Of a stretch of 51,377 bases of DNA, positions 1 to 12,506 are shown piece by piece. The notes beneath the pieces were generated by a model that was not told the origin of the DNA, did not search any database, and saw only the letters and a list, made by a program, of their open reading frames with translations. Source of the stretch: an uncultured Ellagibacter sp. (GTDB lineage Bacteria; Actinomycetota; Coriobacteriia; Coriobacteriales; Eggerthellaceae); NCBI GenBank assembly GCA_934663775.1, contig CAKUKU010000016.1:1-51377 (forward strand), written 5' to 3'. The first letter of the stretch is position 1. Each line of letters begins with the position of its first letter. The translations under genes and the position numbers were made by a program.

Positions 1-1449
1 CTCGGCGCCGAGGCCCGCGAGGCCGCCATTCGCGAGGGCATCGCCGCCATCGAGGCCGAGCGTCCCGGCAGCCACGTGGACACGCCCGCCCGCATCTTCG
101 ACGAGGTCGTGAACCTCTGCGAGTGGCCGACCGTGCTCGTCGGCACCTTCGACGAGGAGTTCCTCCGCGTCCCGCAGGAAATCATCTGCGAGTCCATGCT
201 CTCCAACCAGCGTTATTTCCCGATTTTCGACGCTGCGGGCAAGCTCACCCGCGAGTTCGTGATCGTCTCGAACGCCGATCCGAAGGTCTCCGATACCGTC
301 GTCTCCGGCAACGAGCGTGTTGTGCGCCCGCGCCTCGACGACGCGAAGTTCTTCTTCGACGAGGACTTGAAGCGTCCGATGGAGGAGTTCGTCGAGCGCC
401 TCGGCATCGTCACGTTCCAGGAGAAGCTCGGCACTACCTTGCAGAAGGTCCAGCGCATGGAAAAGCTTGCGGGCGCGGCCGCTGCCGCCGCCGGCGAGGA
501 TGAGGCGGGTGTCGCGAACGCCGTGCGCGCCGCGCACCTGGCCAAGGCAGACCTCGTCTCGCAGGCCGTCGTCGAGTTCACCAACCAGCAGGGCGTCATG
601 GGCGGCTACTACGCCGAGGCAGCAGGTGAGGCTCCTGAGGTTTGCGCCGCCATCCGCGAGCATTACCGCCCGCGCTTCGCAGGCGACGAGCTGCCCTCTG
701 GCATCTGTGGCAAGTGCGTCGCCATCGCCGACAAGCTCGACACCTGCTGCGGCATCTTCGCCATCGACGAGCCCCCGACGGGCTCTTCCGACCCCTACGC
801 GGTGCGCCGTGCCGCGATCGGCATCATCGCCATGCTGCGCACGATGCCTACGGTCGGCCTGAAGAATCTCATCGCCGCATCGCTTGACGCGTACGCCGAG
901 CAGGGGCTTGAATTCGACCGCGCCGCCGTGGCCGAAAAGGTCGAGCAATTCTTCGCCGGGCGCCTGAAGTCCATCGCGAAGGACGAGGGCATCCTCCTCG
1001 ACTCCATCGAGGCCGTCTCGGCTGTGGGCGTTATCGATCCCGCCGAGTTCTTCGCCCGCGCCTGCGCGCTCGATGCCGCGCGCGCCGAGCAGCCCGAGAC
1101 CTACGAGGCCCTCGCGGGCGCCTTCACGCGCGCCCATAATCTTGCGGACGCTGCGCTGGGCTGCGAGGTCGATACCTCGATCCTCGGCGACTCCGAGCTT
1201 GCGCTTCTTCACGCATGCGAGGAAGGGGAAGGCAAGGTCGCGTCCGCGCTCGCTTGCAAGGACTTCGACGCTGCCTGCAGCGCCCTTGCGGCCCTCAAAG
1301 AGCCGATTGACGCCTTCTTCGAGGACGTTATGGTCATGGACGAGAACGCATCGCTGCGCGAGAACCGCCTGCGCCTGCTCAACCGTTTCGTCGGCGTGTT
1401 CACCGACGTCGCCGATTTCGGGTTGATGGCGAAGAAGGCTCAAAAGTAG
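1..1449 (+). CDS. glyS: Glycine--tRNA ligase beta subunit, 5'-truncated by window edge
   Basis: The reading frame is open from base 1 and ends at the TAG at 1447-1449, giving 482 residues of the C-terminal two thirds of GlyS. The beta subunit of the heterotetrameric bacterial glycyl-tRNA synthetase binds tRNA-Gly and supports charging by the alpha subunit in the cytoplasm. Family landmarks visible are QGVMGGYYAE, then LDTCCGIFAI followed by PTGSSDPYAVRR, the conserved core before the C-terminal DALR-type anticodon-binding helices. The N-terminus and presumably glyQ lie outside the window. No frameshift is seen. It is 30 bases upstream of the PPDK regulator gene, so the two may be co-transcribed. 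A tRNA-Gly gene closes the same window. Confidence 0.96.
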   Translation, partial: LGAEAREAAIREGIAAIEAERPGSHVDTPARIFDEVVNLCEWPTVLVGTFDEEFLRVPQEIICESMLSNQRYFPIFDAAGKLTREFVIVSNADPKVSDTVVSGNERVVRPRLDDAKFFFDEDLKRPMEEFVERLGIVTFQEKLGTTLQKVQRMEKLAGAAAAAAGEDEAGVANAVRAAHLAKADLVSQAVVEFTNQQGVMGGYYAEAAGEAPEVCAAIREHYRPRFAGDELPSGICGKCVAIADKLDTCCGIFAIDEPPTGSSDPYAVRRAAIGIIAMLRTMPTVGLKNLIAASLDAYAEQGLEFDRAAVAEKVEQFFAGRLKSIAKDEGILLDSIEAVSAVGVIDPAEFFARACALDAARAEQPETYEALAGAFTRAHNLADAALGCEVDTSILGDSELALLHACEEGEGKVASALACKDFDAACSALAALKEPIDAFFEDVMVMDENASLRENRLRLLNRFVGVFTDVADFGLMAKKAQK

Positions 1450-1479
1450 CCCACTCAGACAGGAAAAGCCAGGCGAGAG

Positions 1480-2361
1480 ATGGATTTCGTTGTGCACACG
1501 AACAGGACGCCCCTGCCGACGATTCACGTCGTCAGCGACTCTGTGGGATTGACGGCGCAGTCTTTGGCCCGCGCCGCCGCCGCGCAGTTCGGGGTGACGA
1601 ACCCCTGCATCGAGGTATTGCCGAAGGTGCGCAAGTTCGACGAGGTAAAGCGCTTCCTCGAGGACCACATGCAGCTTCATCGCGAGCTTAAAGGCTCGCC
1701 TAAAATCCTCGTCTGCTACACCATCGTCGACAAGGAGCTGCGTACCCGCTTAGCCGAGTTCGCAGCCTCTGAGCCGGATATCATCGCAATCGATCTGATG
1801 ACGCAGGTCATCGATGCGCTTTCCGACCTTTCGGGGTTGGAACCGTCCTCGAAGCCCGGCGGGTTGCACGTCGCCGACCAGCACTATTTCCGCCGCATAG
1901 AGGCGATCGAATTCACCATCGCTCACGACGACGGGCGAAACCCCCAAGATCTCGCGCAGGCCGACATCGTCCTGCTCGGTGTGTCGCGCTCCTCGAAGAC
2001 CCCGACGTCGATCTACCTGTCGCAGCAGGGTTACAAGGTGGCGAACATTCCGCTCGACCCGTCCACCGAGCCCCCGCGCGAGCTGTTCGACATCGACCCG
2101 ACGCACCTGTTCGGCCTTATGACCACGCCCGAGATGCTCGTGAGCATCCGCGAGCGCAGACTCGGCAACGCGGCGGGCGTCGCGAGCAGCTATGCCGACC
2201 CTTCCTACGTTTATGAAGACCTCGAATCGGCGCGCTCGCTCATGCGAAAGCTCGGTGCCATCGTCGTTCACACCGAAAACCGCGCCGTCGAGGAGACCGC
2301 TCAGGAGATATTGCGCTACTACGAGCGTTTGCACCCCGCACCAACTGGTATAGTTGAATAG
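1480..2361 (+). CDS. Bifunctional pyruvate, phosphate dikinase regulatory protein (kinase/pyrophosphorylase, DUF299)
   Basis: A 293-residue protein of the PPDK/PEP-synthase regulatory family. These enzymes inactivate the dikinase by ADP-dependent phosphorylation of a threonine next to the catalytic histidine, and reactivate it by Pi-dependent removal of that phosphate. The nucleotide-binding P-loop GVSRSSKT is at residues 167-174, followed by the family sequence PTSIYLSQQGYKVAN. The N-terminal HVVSDSVGLTA stretch is also typical. It lies 101 bases upstream of ppdK, its expected substrate, and the target Thr-Ser-His is intact there. The ATG at 1480 is preceded by a weak purine run (gcgagag). 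Family and partner are clear. Confidence 0.95.
   Translation: MDFVVHTNRTPLPTIHVVSDSVGLTAQSLARAAAAQFGVTNPCIEVLPKVRKFDEVKRFLEDHMQLHRELKGSPKILVCYTIVDKELRTRLAEFAASEPDIIAIDLMTQVIDALSDLSGLEPSSKPGGLHVADQHYFRRIEAIEFTIAHDDGRNPQDLAQADIVLLGVSRSSKTPTSIYLSQQGYKVANIPLDPSTEPPRELFDIDPTHLFGLMTTPEMLVSIRERRLGNAAGVASSYADPSYVYEDLESARSLMRKLGAIVVHTENRAVEETAQEILRYYERLHPAPTGIVE
2346..2354 (+). promoter_or_regulatory. Extended -10 promoter candidate for ppdK
   Basis: TGG directly followed by TATAGT gives an extended -10 in the last codons of the upstream gene, about 110 bases before the ppdK start. A second weaker candidate is TTGAAA at 2365-2370 with TGAAAT 17 bases later. Either could give ppdK expression independent of its regulator gene. 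Confidence 0.4.
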
Positions 2362-2462
2362 TGCTTGAAACGTTAGGGAAATGTGCATGAAATGTTTCTG
2401 CAGCAGTCACGTTTCCCGACGTCATCGGCGAAAAGGTAACCGGAGCTTGTAAGGAGAACAAG

Positions 2463-5180
<2,718 letters not shown>

Positions 5181-5205
5181 CTGCGCTTTCCGGTTTATCA
5201 TTGCG

Positions 5206-5236
5206 GGGGTCGGGCGTTTCGCGCTCGGCCCCTTTT
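5206..5236 (+). terminator. Rho-independent terminator after ppdK
   Basis: GGGGTCGGGCG (5206-5216) pairs over 11 positions, with two G-U wobbles, with CGCTCGGCCCC (5222-5232) around a TTTCG loop, followed by TTTT. It sits between the ppdK stop and the asnS start, so asnS probably has its own promoter or depends on read-through. Confidence 0.75.
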
Positions 5237-5260
5237 GCGCGTATTTTGGGAAGGGGAATG

Positions 5261-6700
<1,440 letters not shown>

Positions 6701-6704
6701 CAGC

Positions 6705-6740
6705 AACGAAAAAGCCCCGAATGATCGGGGCTTTTTCGTT
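6705..6740. terminator. Bidirectional terminator between asnS and the convergent membrane-protein gene
   Basis: A perfect 16-bp inverted repeat (6705-6720 with 6725-6740) around the loop ATGA. The GC core GCCCCGA is flanked by runs of A on one side and T on the other, so it can stop transcription from both directions. Confidence 0.92.
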
Positions 6741-6769
6741 GAAGGGGGAATTGCATCGGGGGATAGATG

Positions 6770-7759
6770 CTATGCGCTTTCCTCTTCCTCGCGGCGGGCG
6801 AGTGCGTTGTTGTAGCTCTTCGTACCGACGAATATCTCGTTGGTGTAGGGGTTTCTCCCAAGTTTCTTGCTGCGATAGAAAACATATCCTAGTGCAGCAA
6901 CATTCGCTACGAGGGCCAGCACCGAAATGCCGAGATTCACGTCAGGGTTGTTCACCGACTGCACCGCGAAGACGCTGTCGTTGGCGAACATGGGGCATAC
7001 CTGGCAGAACATGCACCACAATGCGAGCGTGTTCGCGCGGTTCTGAATCCAGCCGCCCTTGTTCCAGATGAGTCCGGCAACGGTGGGGGCCAAAAGCAGA
7101 GCGAGGCCGCAGTACCAGCTGTGAGTCGGCAGGCAATTGTAGGTGTAGCAGAAGTTCCAGATGTCGTAGGAGATGATGAACACCCACGTCATATCGGGCC
7201 ACAGCATGTCCTGCTTCTTCTTGGAAACATAGATTCCGAACCAACCGGTCATGACGAAGATGTTCAGGATTCCCGCGATGCCGTTGAACACGTTGTGCCA
7301 GCCGCCGTAGAGCGTGACGCCTTCGGTCGACACCCAGGTCGTGCCAAACGCGCGGACAGCGCTTTCGAAATCGCTCACCACGGCAATCAGGATGTTGATA
7401 GCGACGATTACGAACGGGAAGCATTTGAACCAGTGCGACTTGCCGATTTTGCCCCACTTGTATTTAAGCGCCATGAAGCCGATGCATCCGATGGTCGCTG
7501 CATAGAGCTTGGCATAGTGGAACCAGCTGTTCATGTCGGTGTAAGTGGGGTTGTCGAGCGCCCATTGCGCGCCCGATGCTGCACCGACGGCGATTGCGAT
7601 GAAGTACACGGTGAGCACTGCCGGCAGCACGAGAAAGCAAATGATGCCGCCCGCTTTGCTGCGCCTTGCAAACTCGTTCACGAGGATGAGCGCGATGAAT
7701 ACAAGAGCCCAACCGATCCACTGATAGACGGCGTTATCGCCATAGACTTGAAAGAGCAT
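6770..7759 (-). CDS. Multi-pass membrane protein, probably DUF5692 family
   Basis: A 329-residue integral membrane protein with about nine or ten hydrophobic segments spread over the whole length and short polar loops such as KYKWGKIGKSHW. Aromatic and cysteine residues are frequent (WNFCYTYNCLP, WCMFCQVCPMF). It resembles proteins annotated DUF5692 in Eggerthellaceae; that assignment is from memory and function is unknown. The ATG is well supported by AGGAGG at 7767-7772. A CTTAG-GATA-CTAAG inverted repeat lies at 7772-7785, next to TATAAA (reverse strand, 7786-7791), a possible -10. It sits 91 bases downstream of the TetR-type gene and may be co-regulated with the divergent respiratory operon. 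A role in import or export of that operon's substrate is only a guess. Confidence 0.85.
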   Translation of the reverse strand: MLFQVYGDNAVYQWIGWALVFIALILVNEFARRSKAGGIICFLVLPAVLTVYFIAIAVGAASGAQWALDNPTYTDMNSWFHYAKLYAATIGCIGFMALKYKWGKIGKSHWFKCFPFVIVAINILIAVVSDFESAVRAFGTTWVSTEGVTLYGGWHNVFNGIAGILNIFVMTGWFGIYVSKKKQDMLWPDMTWVFIISYDIWNFCYTYNCLPTHSWYCGLALLLAPTVAGLIWNKGGWIQNRANTLALWCMFCQVCPMFANDSVFAVQSVNNPDVNLGISVLALVANVAALGYVFYRSKKLGRNPYTNEIFVGTKSYNNALARREEEESA

Positions 7760-7850
7760 GATGATCTCCTCCTTAGGATACTAAGTTTATATTCATCAGG
7801 TCCTGCCGCGGGTCGGACCTGCATGTTCGTTGAAAGGTGCCCCTCGGAGC

Positions 7851-8417
7851 CTATCGCTCCATATGAAGCGATTGCGCGATGATATCTTTCAGCACCTCGT
7901 CGCTCACATCTTGGTGGGTGCGAATATAGCCGCATATTCCCAGGATGAGAATGTAGAAAGTCTCGTAGAGATGGCTGATGGCAACCGAGTGGAGCTCGGA
8001 GTAATCGCGCACGGTCGTGTCGACGATATAGCGGGCTGTGCGGTCGGCCACGCGATTGATGAACTCTATATACAGCCCGGCGTTTTCCCGCGTGTCGAGC
8101 GCGCGGCGAAACGACGATCCCTCGAATACCGATACGCGTAGAACTCGAACGACGCCGTCGAGTGCTTGCTCGATCTCGCCCGCCAGGCGTTCGTCGTTCC
8201 ATATGCTTAAAGCCTCGATATAGTCTTCAACGAAGTCGTCGAGCACGGCGGAGGTGACCGCCTGCTTGTCGGGGAAGTAGTGGTAGAACAGGGAGCGCGT
8301 GATGCCAGCCCGCTCGGCGATGTCCTTCACCGAAGTGCGTGAGAGCCCGCGCTCCTCAAAGAGCTGCCTTGCCGCTTCGACGATATCCCGTCGTCGCTGT
8401 TCGCACGCATCGTTCAT
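7851..8417 (-). CDS. TetR/AcrR family transcriptional regulator
   Basis: A 188-residue regulator with an N-terminal TetR helix-turn-helix at about residues 8-54: RRRDIVEAARQLFEERG, then TSVKDIAERAGITRSLFYHY. The helical C-terminal ligand domain (about 60-188) is specific to this protein and gives no ligand identity. The start is placed at ATG 8417, which matches the usual TetR N-terminus; the frame continues 14 codons upstream without a better ribosome site. It is divergent from the cytochrome/flavoprotein operon, with 209 bases between, and upstream of the DUF5692-like gene in its own direction. It is therefore the likely local switch for this reductase locus. Confidence 0.93.
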   Translation of the reverse strand: MNDACEQRRRDIVEAARQLFEERGLSRTSVKDIAERAGITRSLFYHYFPDKQAVTSAVLDDFVEDYIEALSIWNDERLAGEIEQALDGVVRVLRVSVFEGSSFRRALDTRENAGLYIEFINRVADRTARYIVDTTVRDYSELHSVAISHLYETFYILILGICGYIRTHQDVSDEVLKDIIAQSLHMER

Positions 8418-8501
8418 TGTTTGCCCCGTTCCCCAGAGACGCAATCGGCAGATGAGCATCGCTTATGAAACTCCTGCGTCGCCGTTAGAATACGTGCACC
8501 G

Positions 8502-8516
8502 TTGACATTGCGTCAA
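8502..8516. promoter_or_regulatory. Palindromic operator candidate in the tetR/cytochrome divergent region
   Basis: TTGAC-ATTGC-GTCAA is a perfect 5-bp inverted repeat with a 5-base centre. A further TGTCAA at 8535-8540 forms a second inverted pairing with TTGACA at 8502-8507. The position between divergent genes and the half-site size suit a TetR-type operator. TTGACA could alternatively be a -35 hexamer, though no good -10 follows at 17 bases. Confidence 0.4.
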
Positions 8517-8626
8517 TGAACATATCTGAAGAAGTGTCAATTTATTTGTAGAGATATGGTGTTATTCTTCGTCTTATAAATTTCATACACGCAATAAAGA
8601 ATTTGCAACTATGAAAAGGAGGAGCG

Positions 8627-9232
8627 ATGAGGAAAAGCGAGAAGCCGTCGGAAGGCGGCGCGGTCCCGCGCAAGAAGACGAGAAAGCCGTTCGTGGTCGG
8701 AGGGGTGATCGTCGCAGTGCTCGTTGCGGCGGGAGTGGGGTTTTTCGCCTGGCACGAGCAGCCGAGCTTCTGCAATGCGATTTGCCACGACCCGATGGAC
8801 AACTACGTCGAAGGCTATTACGAAAACGAATCGCTTGGCGCGTATGCTCATCAGGTAGAGGGGGTCACGTGCCTACAGTGCCACGAGGCGACGATTGACG
8901 CGCAGGTGCATGAGGGTCTCGCTTGGATATTGCAGGACTTCGAAACGGATGAGAACGGGGTAATTACCAAGCAGCTCGTGACGGCGGACAAGAAGATGTG
9001 CGTGACGAGCGGCTGCCACAACTGGGATGATGTGGTCTCTGTTACCGAAAACTGGGGCGGCGAGGCCGGCGTGAACCCGCATAGATCCCATCAAGGAGAA
9101 GCGCTCGACTGCAGCTATTGCCATGGTATTCATACGGATTCGGTCATGTACTGCAACGCGTGCCATGACTACAAGGTCCCTGATGGATGGAAGGCGCCAG
9201 TGAAGACCGATGGCGTATCCCACACAGCGTAA
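8627..9232 (+). CDS. Membrane-anchored multiheme cytochrome c, NapC/NirT/NrfH-like (five heme motifs)
   Basis: A 201-residue protein with a basic N-terminus, one transmembrane helix at about residues 21-42 and an extracytoplasmic domain with five candidate heme attachment motifs: C49NAIC53H (CX3CH), C82LQCH, C125VTSGC130H (CX4CH), C162SYCH and C176NACH. The first is followed by DPM, recalling the CxxCHxM first heme of NrfH. Proteins of this kind oxidise menaquinol and pass electrons to a partner reductase. Start ATG 8627 has the strong site AAAAGGAGG at 8614-8622. It is first in an operon with an FMN lipoprotein, a flavoprotein reductase and a membrane protein. Heme number is inferred from motifs; the non-standard spacings need confirming. 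Confidence 0.93.
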   Translation: MRKSEKPSEGGAVPRKKTRKPFVVGGVIVAVLVAAGVGFFAWHEQPSFCNAICHDPMDNYVEGYYENESLGAYAHQVEGVTCLQCHEATIDAQVHEGLAWILQDFETDENGVITKQLVTADKKMCVTSGCHNWDDVVSVTENWGGEAGVNPHRSHQGEALDCSYCHGIHTDSVMYCNACHDYKVPDGWKAPVKTDGVSHTA

Positions 9233-9247
9233 AGGCAGGTGAATGAG

Positions 9248-9748
9248 ATGACGATGGACAAGAACGCTGCTATCGCGACGTGTGCGACCGTGGTTGCTCT
9301 CGGGCTTTCGGGCTGCGGGGCATCGTTTGAGGGCTCGGGTTCGAAAGACGCCGCGAGCGCAGAGCAGCTTGCTATGCGAACGGACGACCCTTGGGCGCAT
9401 ACGGTCGAGATTGACGCGCAAAAGACCTACGACGGCACGCTTGAAGACGGCGTCTATGAAGGTGTCGGCAAGGGAATGGACGGGCGCATCACGGTGAAGC
9501 TGCTCGTTCAGGGCAATCGTATCACCTGCCTCGAGACGACGCAGGAGGGCGAGACGCAAAGCGTTGGCGGGTTCGAGGCAATACGAGATGGAAAATATGC
9601 CCAGATGATTGATGCAGCGCAAGGCCCCGACATCGATGCGATCAGCGGTGCCACGATTACGACAGCGGGAATCAAGCAGGCGGTAACGGATGCCATCGAT
9701 CAGGCGACTCCGAATAGCGCCGCCGCTTCCGCTGGCTCGAACGCGTAA
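9248..9748 (+). CDS. FMN-binding domain lipoprotein, predicted electron shuttle
   Basis: About 166 residues. A short N-terminal signal ends in the lipobox LSGC, predicting a lipid-anchored protein outside the membrane. The rest is one FMN_bind domain with the flavinylation motif SGATITT near residue 140, where ApbE-type transferases attach FMN to the threonine by a phosphoester bond. Start is set at ATG 9248 because AGGTGA at 9236-9241 is well spaced; GTG 9239 and ATG 9254 are in-frame alternatives. It lies 15 bases after the cytochrome gene and 13 before the flavoprotein gene, and should relay electrons between them. No apbE is in the window. Confidence 0.92.
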   Translation: MTMDKNAAIATCATVVALGLSGCGASFEGSGSKDAASAEQLAMRTDDPWAHTVEIDAQKTYDGTLEDGVYEGVGKGMDGRITVKLLVQGNRITCLETTQEGETQSVGGFEAIRDGKYAQMIDAAQGPDIDAISGATITTAGIKQAVTDAIDQATPNSAAASAGSNA

Positions 9749-9761
9749 AAGGGAGGGTATC

Positions 9762-11612
9762 ATGACAAGTAAGGACAAAGTGACGCGTTCTTTTTCGCGA
9801 CGCGATTTCCTCACCTGCGCGGCAACGTTTGCAGGTGGTGTGGCGGCAAGTGCGGCGATGCCTGCGGCGGCGCTCGCCGAAGAGCCGGGCGTGATTGGCG
9901 ACTGGGCCGCGGACGGCTCGAAAGACGTTTCCGTTCCCGCGAGTGCGGATACGAATGCCTCGTGGGATGATGGAACGTTCCGCGAGCATAATGCGGCAGC
10001 GTTTCCCGCGAATGACGCGAGCCCCATTCCTCCACGAGCCGTGCCTGAAAAATGGGATTACGAGTGCGAGATTTGCGTGGTCGGGGCGGGTGGCGGTGGC
10101 CTTAATGCTGCGGCACGCTCGGCTGAGCTGGGTGCTCGGACCATCTGCATCGAGGCGATGGGTCTTCATGGCGGCAATGCCCAATCGGCGGGTATGTGCG
10201 GCATTCTGGGCGGCTATTCCGGGCAGAACAAGAAGAAGTTCGCTTTTCCCAGCTACCCGTTCGATCCGAAGGCTCTTACCGATTGGGCGATGGACGAATA
10301 CCACTATGCAGCCGACCCGAATCTTATCTATCGCATTGCCTGCGACGGTGGTAAATCTCTCGATTGGATGGCTGACTGCGGCGTCCAATGGCGCCTTGGC
10401 GAGGTTCCCGTCTATGTTGCGCCCAAAAATTCGACGCTCGACCATCATGTCCTCAAGATGAAGGACGCGACTGACGCGATGTTCAGTTTCGGCCAGAAAC
10501 ATGGCGTCGAGTATAAGTTCCAGTGCCCTGCCGTAGCACTTGTCCAGAACGACGCGGGACGTATCGTCGGCCTGGTTGCGAAGGAAGATTTCGAGCGTGA
10601 GGTCTATATCCACGCGAGTGCGGCGGTTATCCTCACGGCGGGAGGCTTCTGCAACAACAAGGCTTTGCTGCAGAAATACATCCCGACGGCGGCGATGGGC
10701 TGCGCGTCGAGCTACCTTGTCGGTGGCGAGACGGGGGAATGTTTCCGCATGGGGCTTGGCGTCGGTGCCGACGTTTCGGGCTTCAACAGCTCGGCGAGCT
10801 TCGACGGTGGCGTCGATTGGGAAGCCGAAGGCGGCCAGTGGGCTCGTTTCCTCTACGACGGCATGACCCAGCTGTCCCGGCAGCCGTGGCTGACCATCGA
10901 TCGCTGCGGCAACCGTATTCGTTACATGGATTCGCGAGTTGGGGAAGACGGCGCGAACGCCATCTACGCGCTTGGCGATTTGGCAACTATCCAGATGACG
11001 CCTCCGGGGCATCGTTCCTACATCATCTTTGACTCGCACTACGAGGATTACCTGGCAGGATTTGCCCAGGAGCATTGCCGCAAGCTCATCACACCCGACT
11101 TGGAGCAGATCGACAAGGTTCCCGAGCATTACCGCGACTGGCATCACGGCGTGCAGGATGCCATCGACGCCGATGTGCTCAAGCGCCGCGATAGCTTGGA
11201 AGAACTCGAACGCGACCTCGGGTTTTCCGAGGGCAAACTCACCGACGCGGTGCGCAAGTGGAACGAGTGCTGCGAGCGCGGCGAGGACGACTTCCTCTAC
11301 CCGATGCCCGCCGAGTGGCTCCATCCCGTGGTCGATCCGCCCTTCTATGGGTGCCGAATCGGAGGAAACCTCTACGGCACGAAGGCCGGCCTGCTCATCA
11401 ACGACCAAATGCAGGTCATCGGTACCGATGGCTGTCCTATCGCGGGACTTTACGCGGGCTGGCATACGGCGGGCGGCGCATGCGGCGAGAACAGCTATAT
11501 CGGCGACCCGATTTTGGGCTCTCTCATGGGTGACGTCGGACTCGCCTTCTGCGGAGGGTATTTATGTGGCACGTCCGCGGCCGAACACGAGCTCGGCAAG
11601 ACGGAAAGATAG
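9762..11612 (+). CDS. Tat-exported FAD-dependent reductase (fumarate reductase/flavocytochrome c flavoprotein family)
   Basis: A 616-residue exported flavoprotein. The Tat motif SRRDFL at residues 12-17 is followed by a hydrophobic stretch and an Ala-rich cleavage region. FAD domain: the dinucleotide motif VVGAGGGGLNAA starts near residue 106, and the C-terminal FAD-closing region has GLYAGWHTAGGACG. A central capping domain lies between. Family members reduce organic acceptors such as fumarate, urocanate or other unsaturated compounds outside the membrane; sequence alone does not give the substrate. Start ATG 9762 has GGGAGGG at 9751-9757. Electrons probably come from the two upstream gene products. 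It is in the same broad family as Eggerthella cardiac glycoside reductase Cgr2, without implying that activity. Confidence 0.92.
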   Translation: MTSKDKVTRSFSRRDFLTCAATFAGGVAASAAMPAAALAEEPGVIGDWAADGSKDVSVPASADTNASWDDGTFREHNAAAFPANDASPIPPRAVPEKWDYECEICVVGAGGGGLNAAARSAELGARTICIEAMGLHGGNAQSAGMCGILGGYSGQNKKKFAFPSYPFDPKALTDWAMDEYHYAADPNLIYRIACDGGKSLDWMADCGVQWRLGEVPVYVAPKNSTLDHHVLKMKDATDAMFSFGQKHGVEYKFQCPAVALVQNDAGRIVGLVAKEDFEREVYIHASAAVILTAGGFCNNKALLQKYIPTAAMGCASSYLVGGETGECFRMGLGVGADVSGFNSSASFDGGVDWEAEGGQWARFLYDGMTQLSRQPWLTIDRCGNRIRYMDSRVGEDGANAIYALGDLATIQMTPPGHRSYIIFDSHYEDYLAGFAQEHCRKLITPDLEQIDKVPEHYRDWHHGVQDAIDADVLKRRDSLEELERDLGFSEGKLTDAVRKWNECCERGEDDFLYPMPAEWLHPVVDPPFYGCRIGGNLYGTKAGLLINDQMQVIGTDGCPIAGLYAGWHTAGGACGENSYIGDPILGSLMGDVGLAFCGGYLCGTSAAEHELGKTER

Positions 11613-11622
11613 GGAGGTTGCG

Positions 11623-12351
11623 ATGAAAGACCAATTGAAACCTCTGGTGAAGCCCTATGGCATGTTGTTCGCGATTGCTCTTGCCGTTGCCGTTGTAGGC
11701 AGAGTGGGCTTGGCTGTACTCGATGGCGTGGGCGGGTTGTCCTACGATTACATCTCTGCGTCGAACGTCGCGGTTCTCGACACGATCTGCTCTATCCTAA
11801 CCGGCTCCGCATTCATTGCGTTTCTGTTCGCCGCGGGGCTCGTGCTTTCGCTTTCCGCGGGCGGCGTGGCCTTGTTCGGCTTGCTGTTCGCTCAAGGGAA
11901 GGTCAAAGCCCACCCGCTCGCCGCATTCCTCTCCGGCTGGGCGACGGCGTTTGCCGCAATAGTGTGCTTGATCGTCGTTGCGAGTGGCATCCTCTCTTCG
12001 GTGCAGGTCGGATCGATGAGCTCGAAACTGCCCGGAACCGGTGTGATTATTGTGGGGCTTGTGGGGTTTGCGGCCATTATCGGCACGCTGCTCGGTGCGG
12101 CTTCGATGACCGTTTCCGCCTGCCTTGCGCGCGGCTGGGGGCATGCCCGTTATGGATGGAACCTTGCGATTGCGGCTTTCTGCTGCGGCCTTGTCGTCAT
12201 GGTGCTCACCGTAGGCACGTTCTGCTCGATCAACCAGGTGGAAATTGCGAAGGTGCAGGTTGCGGGTTGGTTTGCGGCTGACGTCGTCGTGAACGTGGCC
12301 ATGATGGCGATAGCGGGTCGCTTGGTGCGGAAAGCGGCGGCAAATCGCTGA
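11623..12351 (+). CDS. Six-helix membrane protein of the reductase operon
   Basis: A 242-residue hydrophobic protein with about six transmembrane segments, starting at ATG 11623 with GGGAGG at 11612-11617. It follows the flavoprotein gene by 10 bases, so it is almost certainly co-transcribed. No conserved charged motif, heme-binding histidine pattern or known family was recognised. It could be a substrate or product transporter, or an assembly factor for the reductase; the location is the only evidence. The open frame runs upstream into the flavoprotein gene, but that part is a shadow. The operon ends at the hairpin at 12459. Confidence 0.85.
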   Translation: MKDQLKPLVKPYGMLFAIALAVAVVGRVGLAVLDGVGGLSYDYISASNVAVLDTICSILTGSAFIAFLFAAGLVLSLSAGGVALFGLLFAQGKVKAHPLAAFLSGWATAFAAIVCLIVVASGILSSVQVGSMSSKLPGTGVIIVGLVGFAAIIGTLLGAASMTVSACLARGWGHARYGWNLAIAAFCCGLVVMVLTVGTFCSINQVEIAKVQVAGWFAADVVVNVAMMAIAGRLVRKAAANR

Positions 12352-12458
12352 TCGGCGCGCCGCATCCTGAATATGCGCGACGATCAGCGCGTGCGAACAG
12401 GGGGCTTCGCCCTTTCGTCTCGCTTTTGCAGGTGACTGTTTGCGAGCACCCTCCAGGT

Positions 12459-12488
12459 GGGGAAGGCCGTCTTCGGGCGACCTTCCCC
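12459..12488 (+). terminator. Terminator of the reductase operon
   Basis: GGGGAAGG (12459-12466) pairs with CCTTCCCC (12481-12488). After one C-A mismatch an inner stem CGTC/GGCG closes a TTCG tetraloop. GCTTTTG follows. It lies between the convergent membrane-protein and MarR-type genes. Confidence 0.7.
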
Positions 12489-12506
12489 GCTTTTGCGCGG
12501 CATCGC

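Noticed and set aside
9672..11465. A 597-codon minus-strand frame opposite the flavoprotein gene
   Set aside because: Arg/His-rich shadow product of GC-biased codons, without a ribosome site or homology.
11029..11622. N-terminal extension of the six-helix membrane protein into the flavoprotein gene
   Set aside because: The extension is an out-of-frame reading of the flavoprotein; ATG 11623 has a strong ribosome site and begins the hydrophobic protein.
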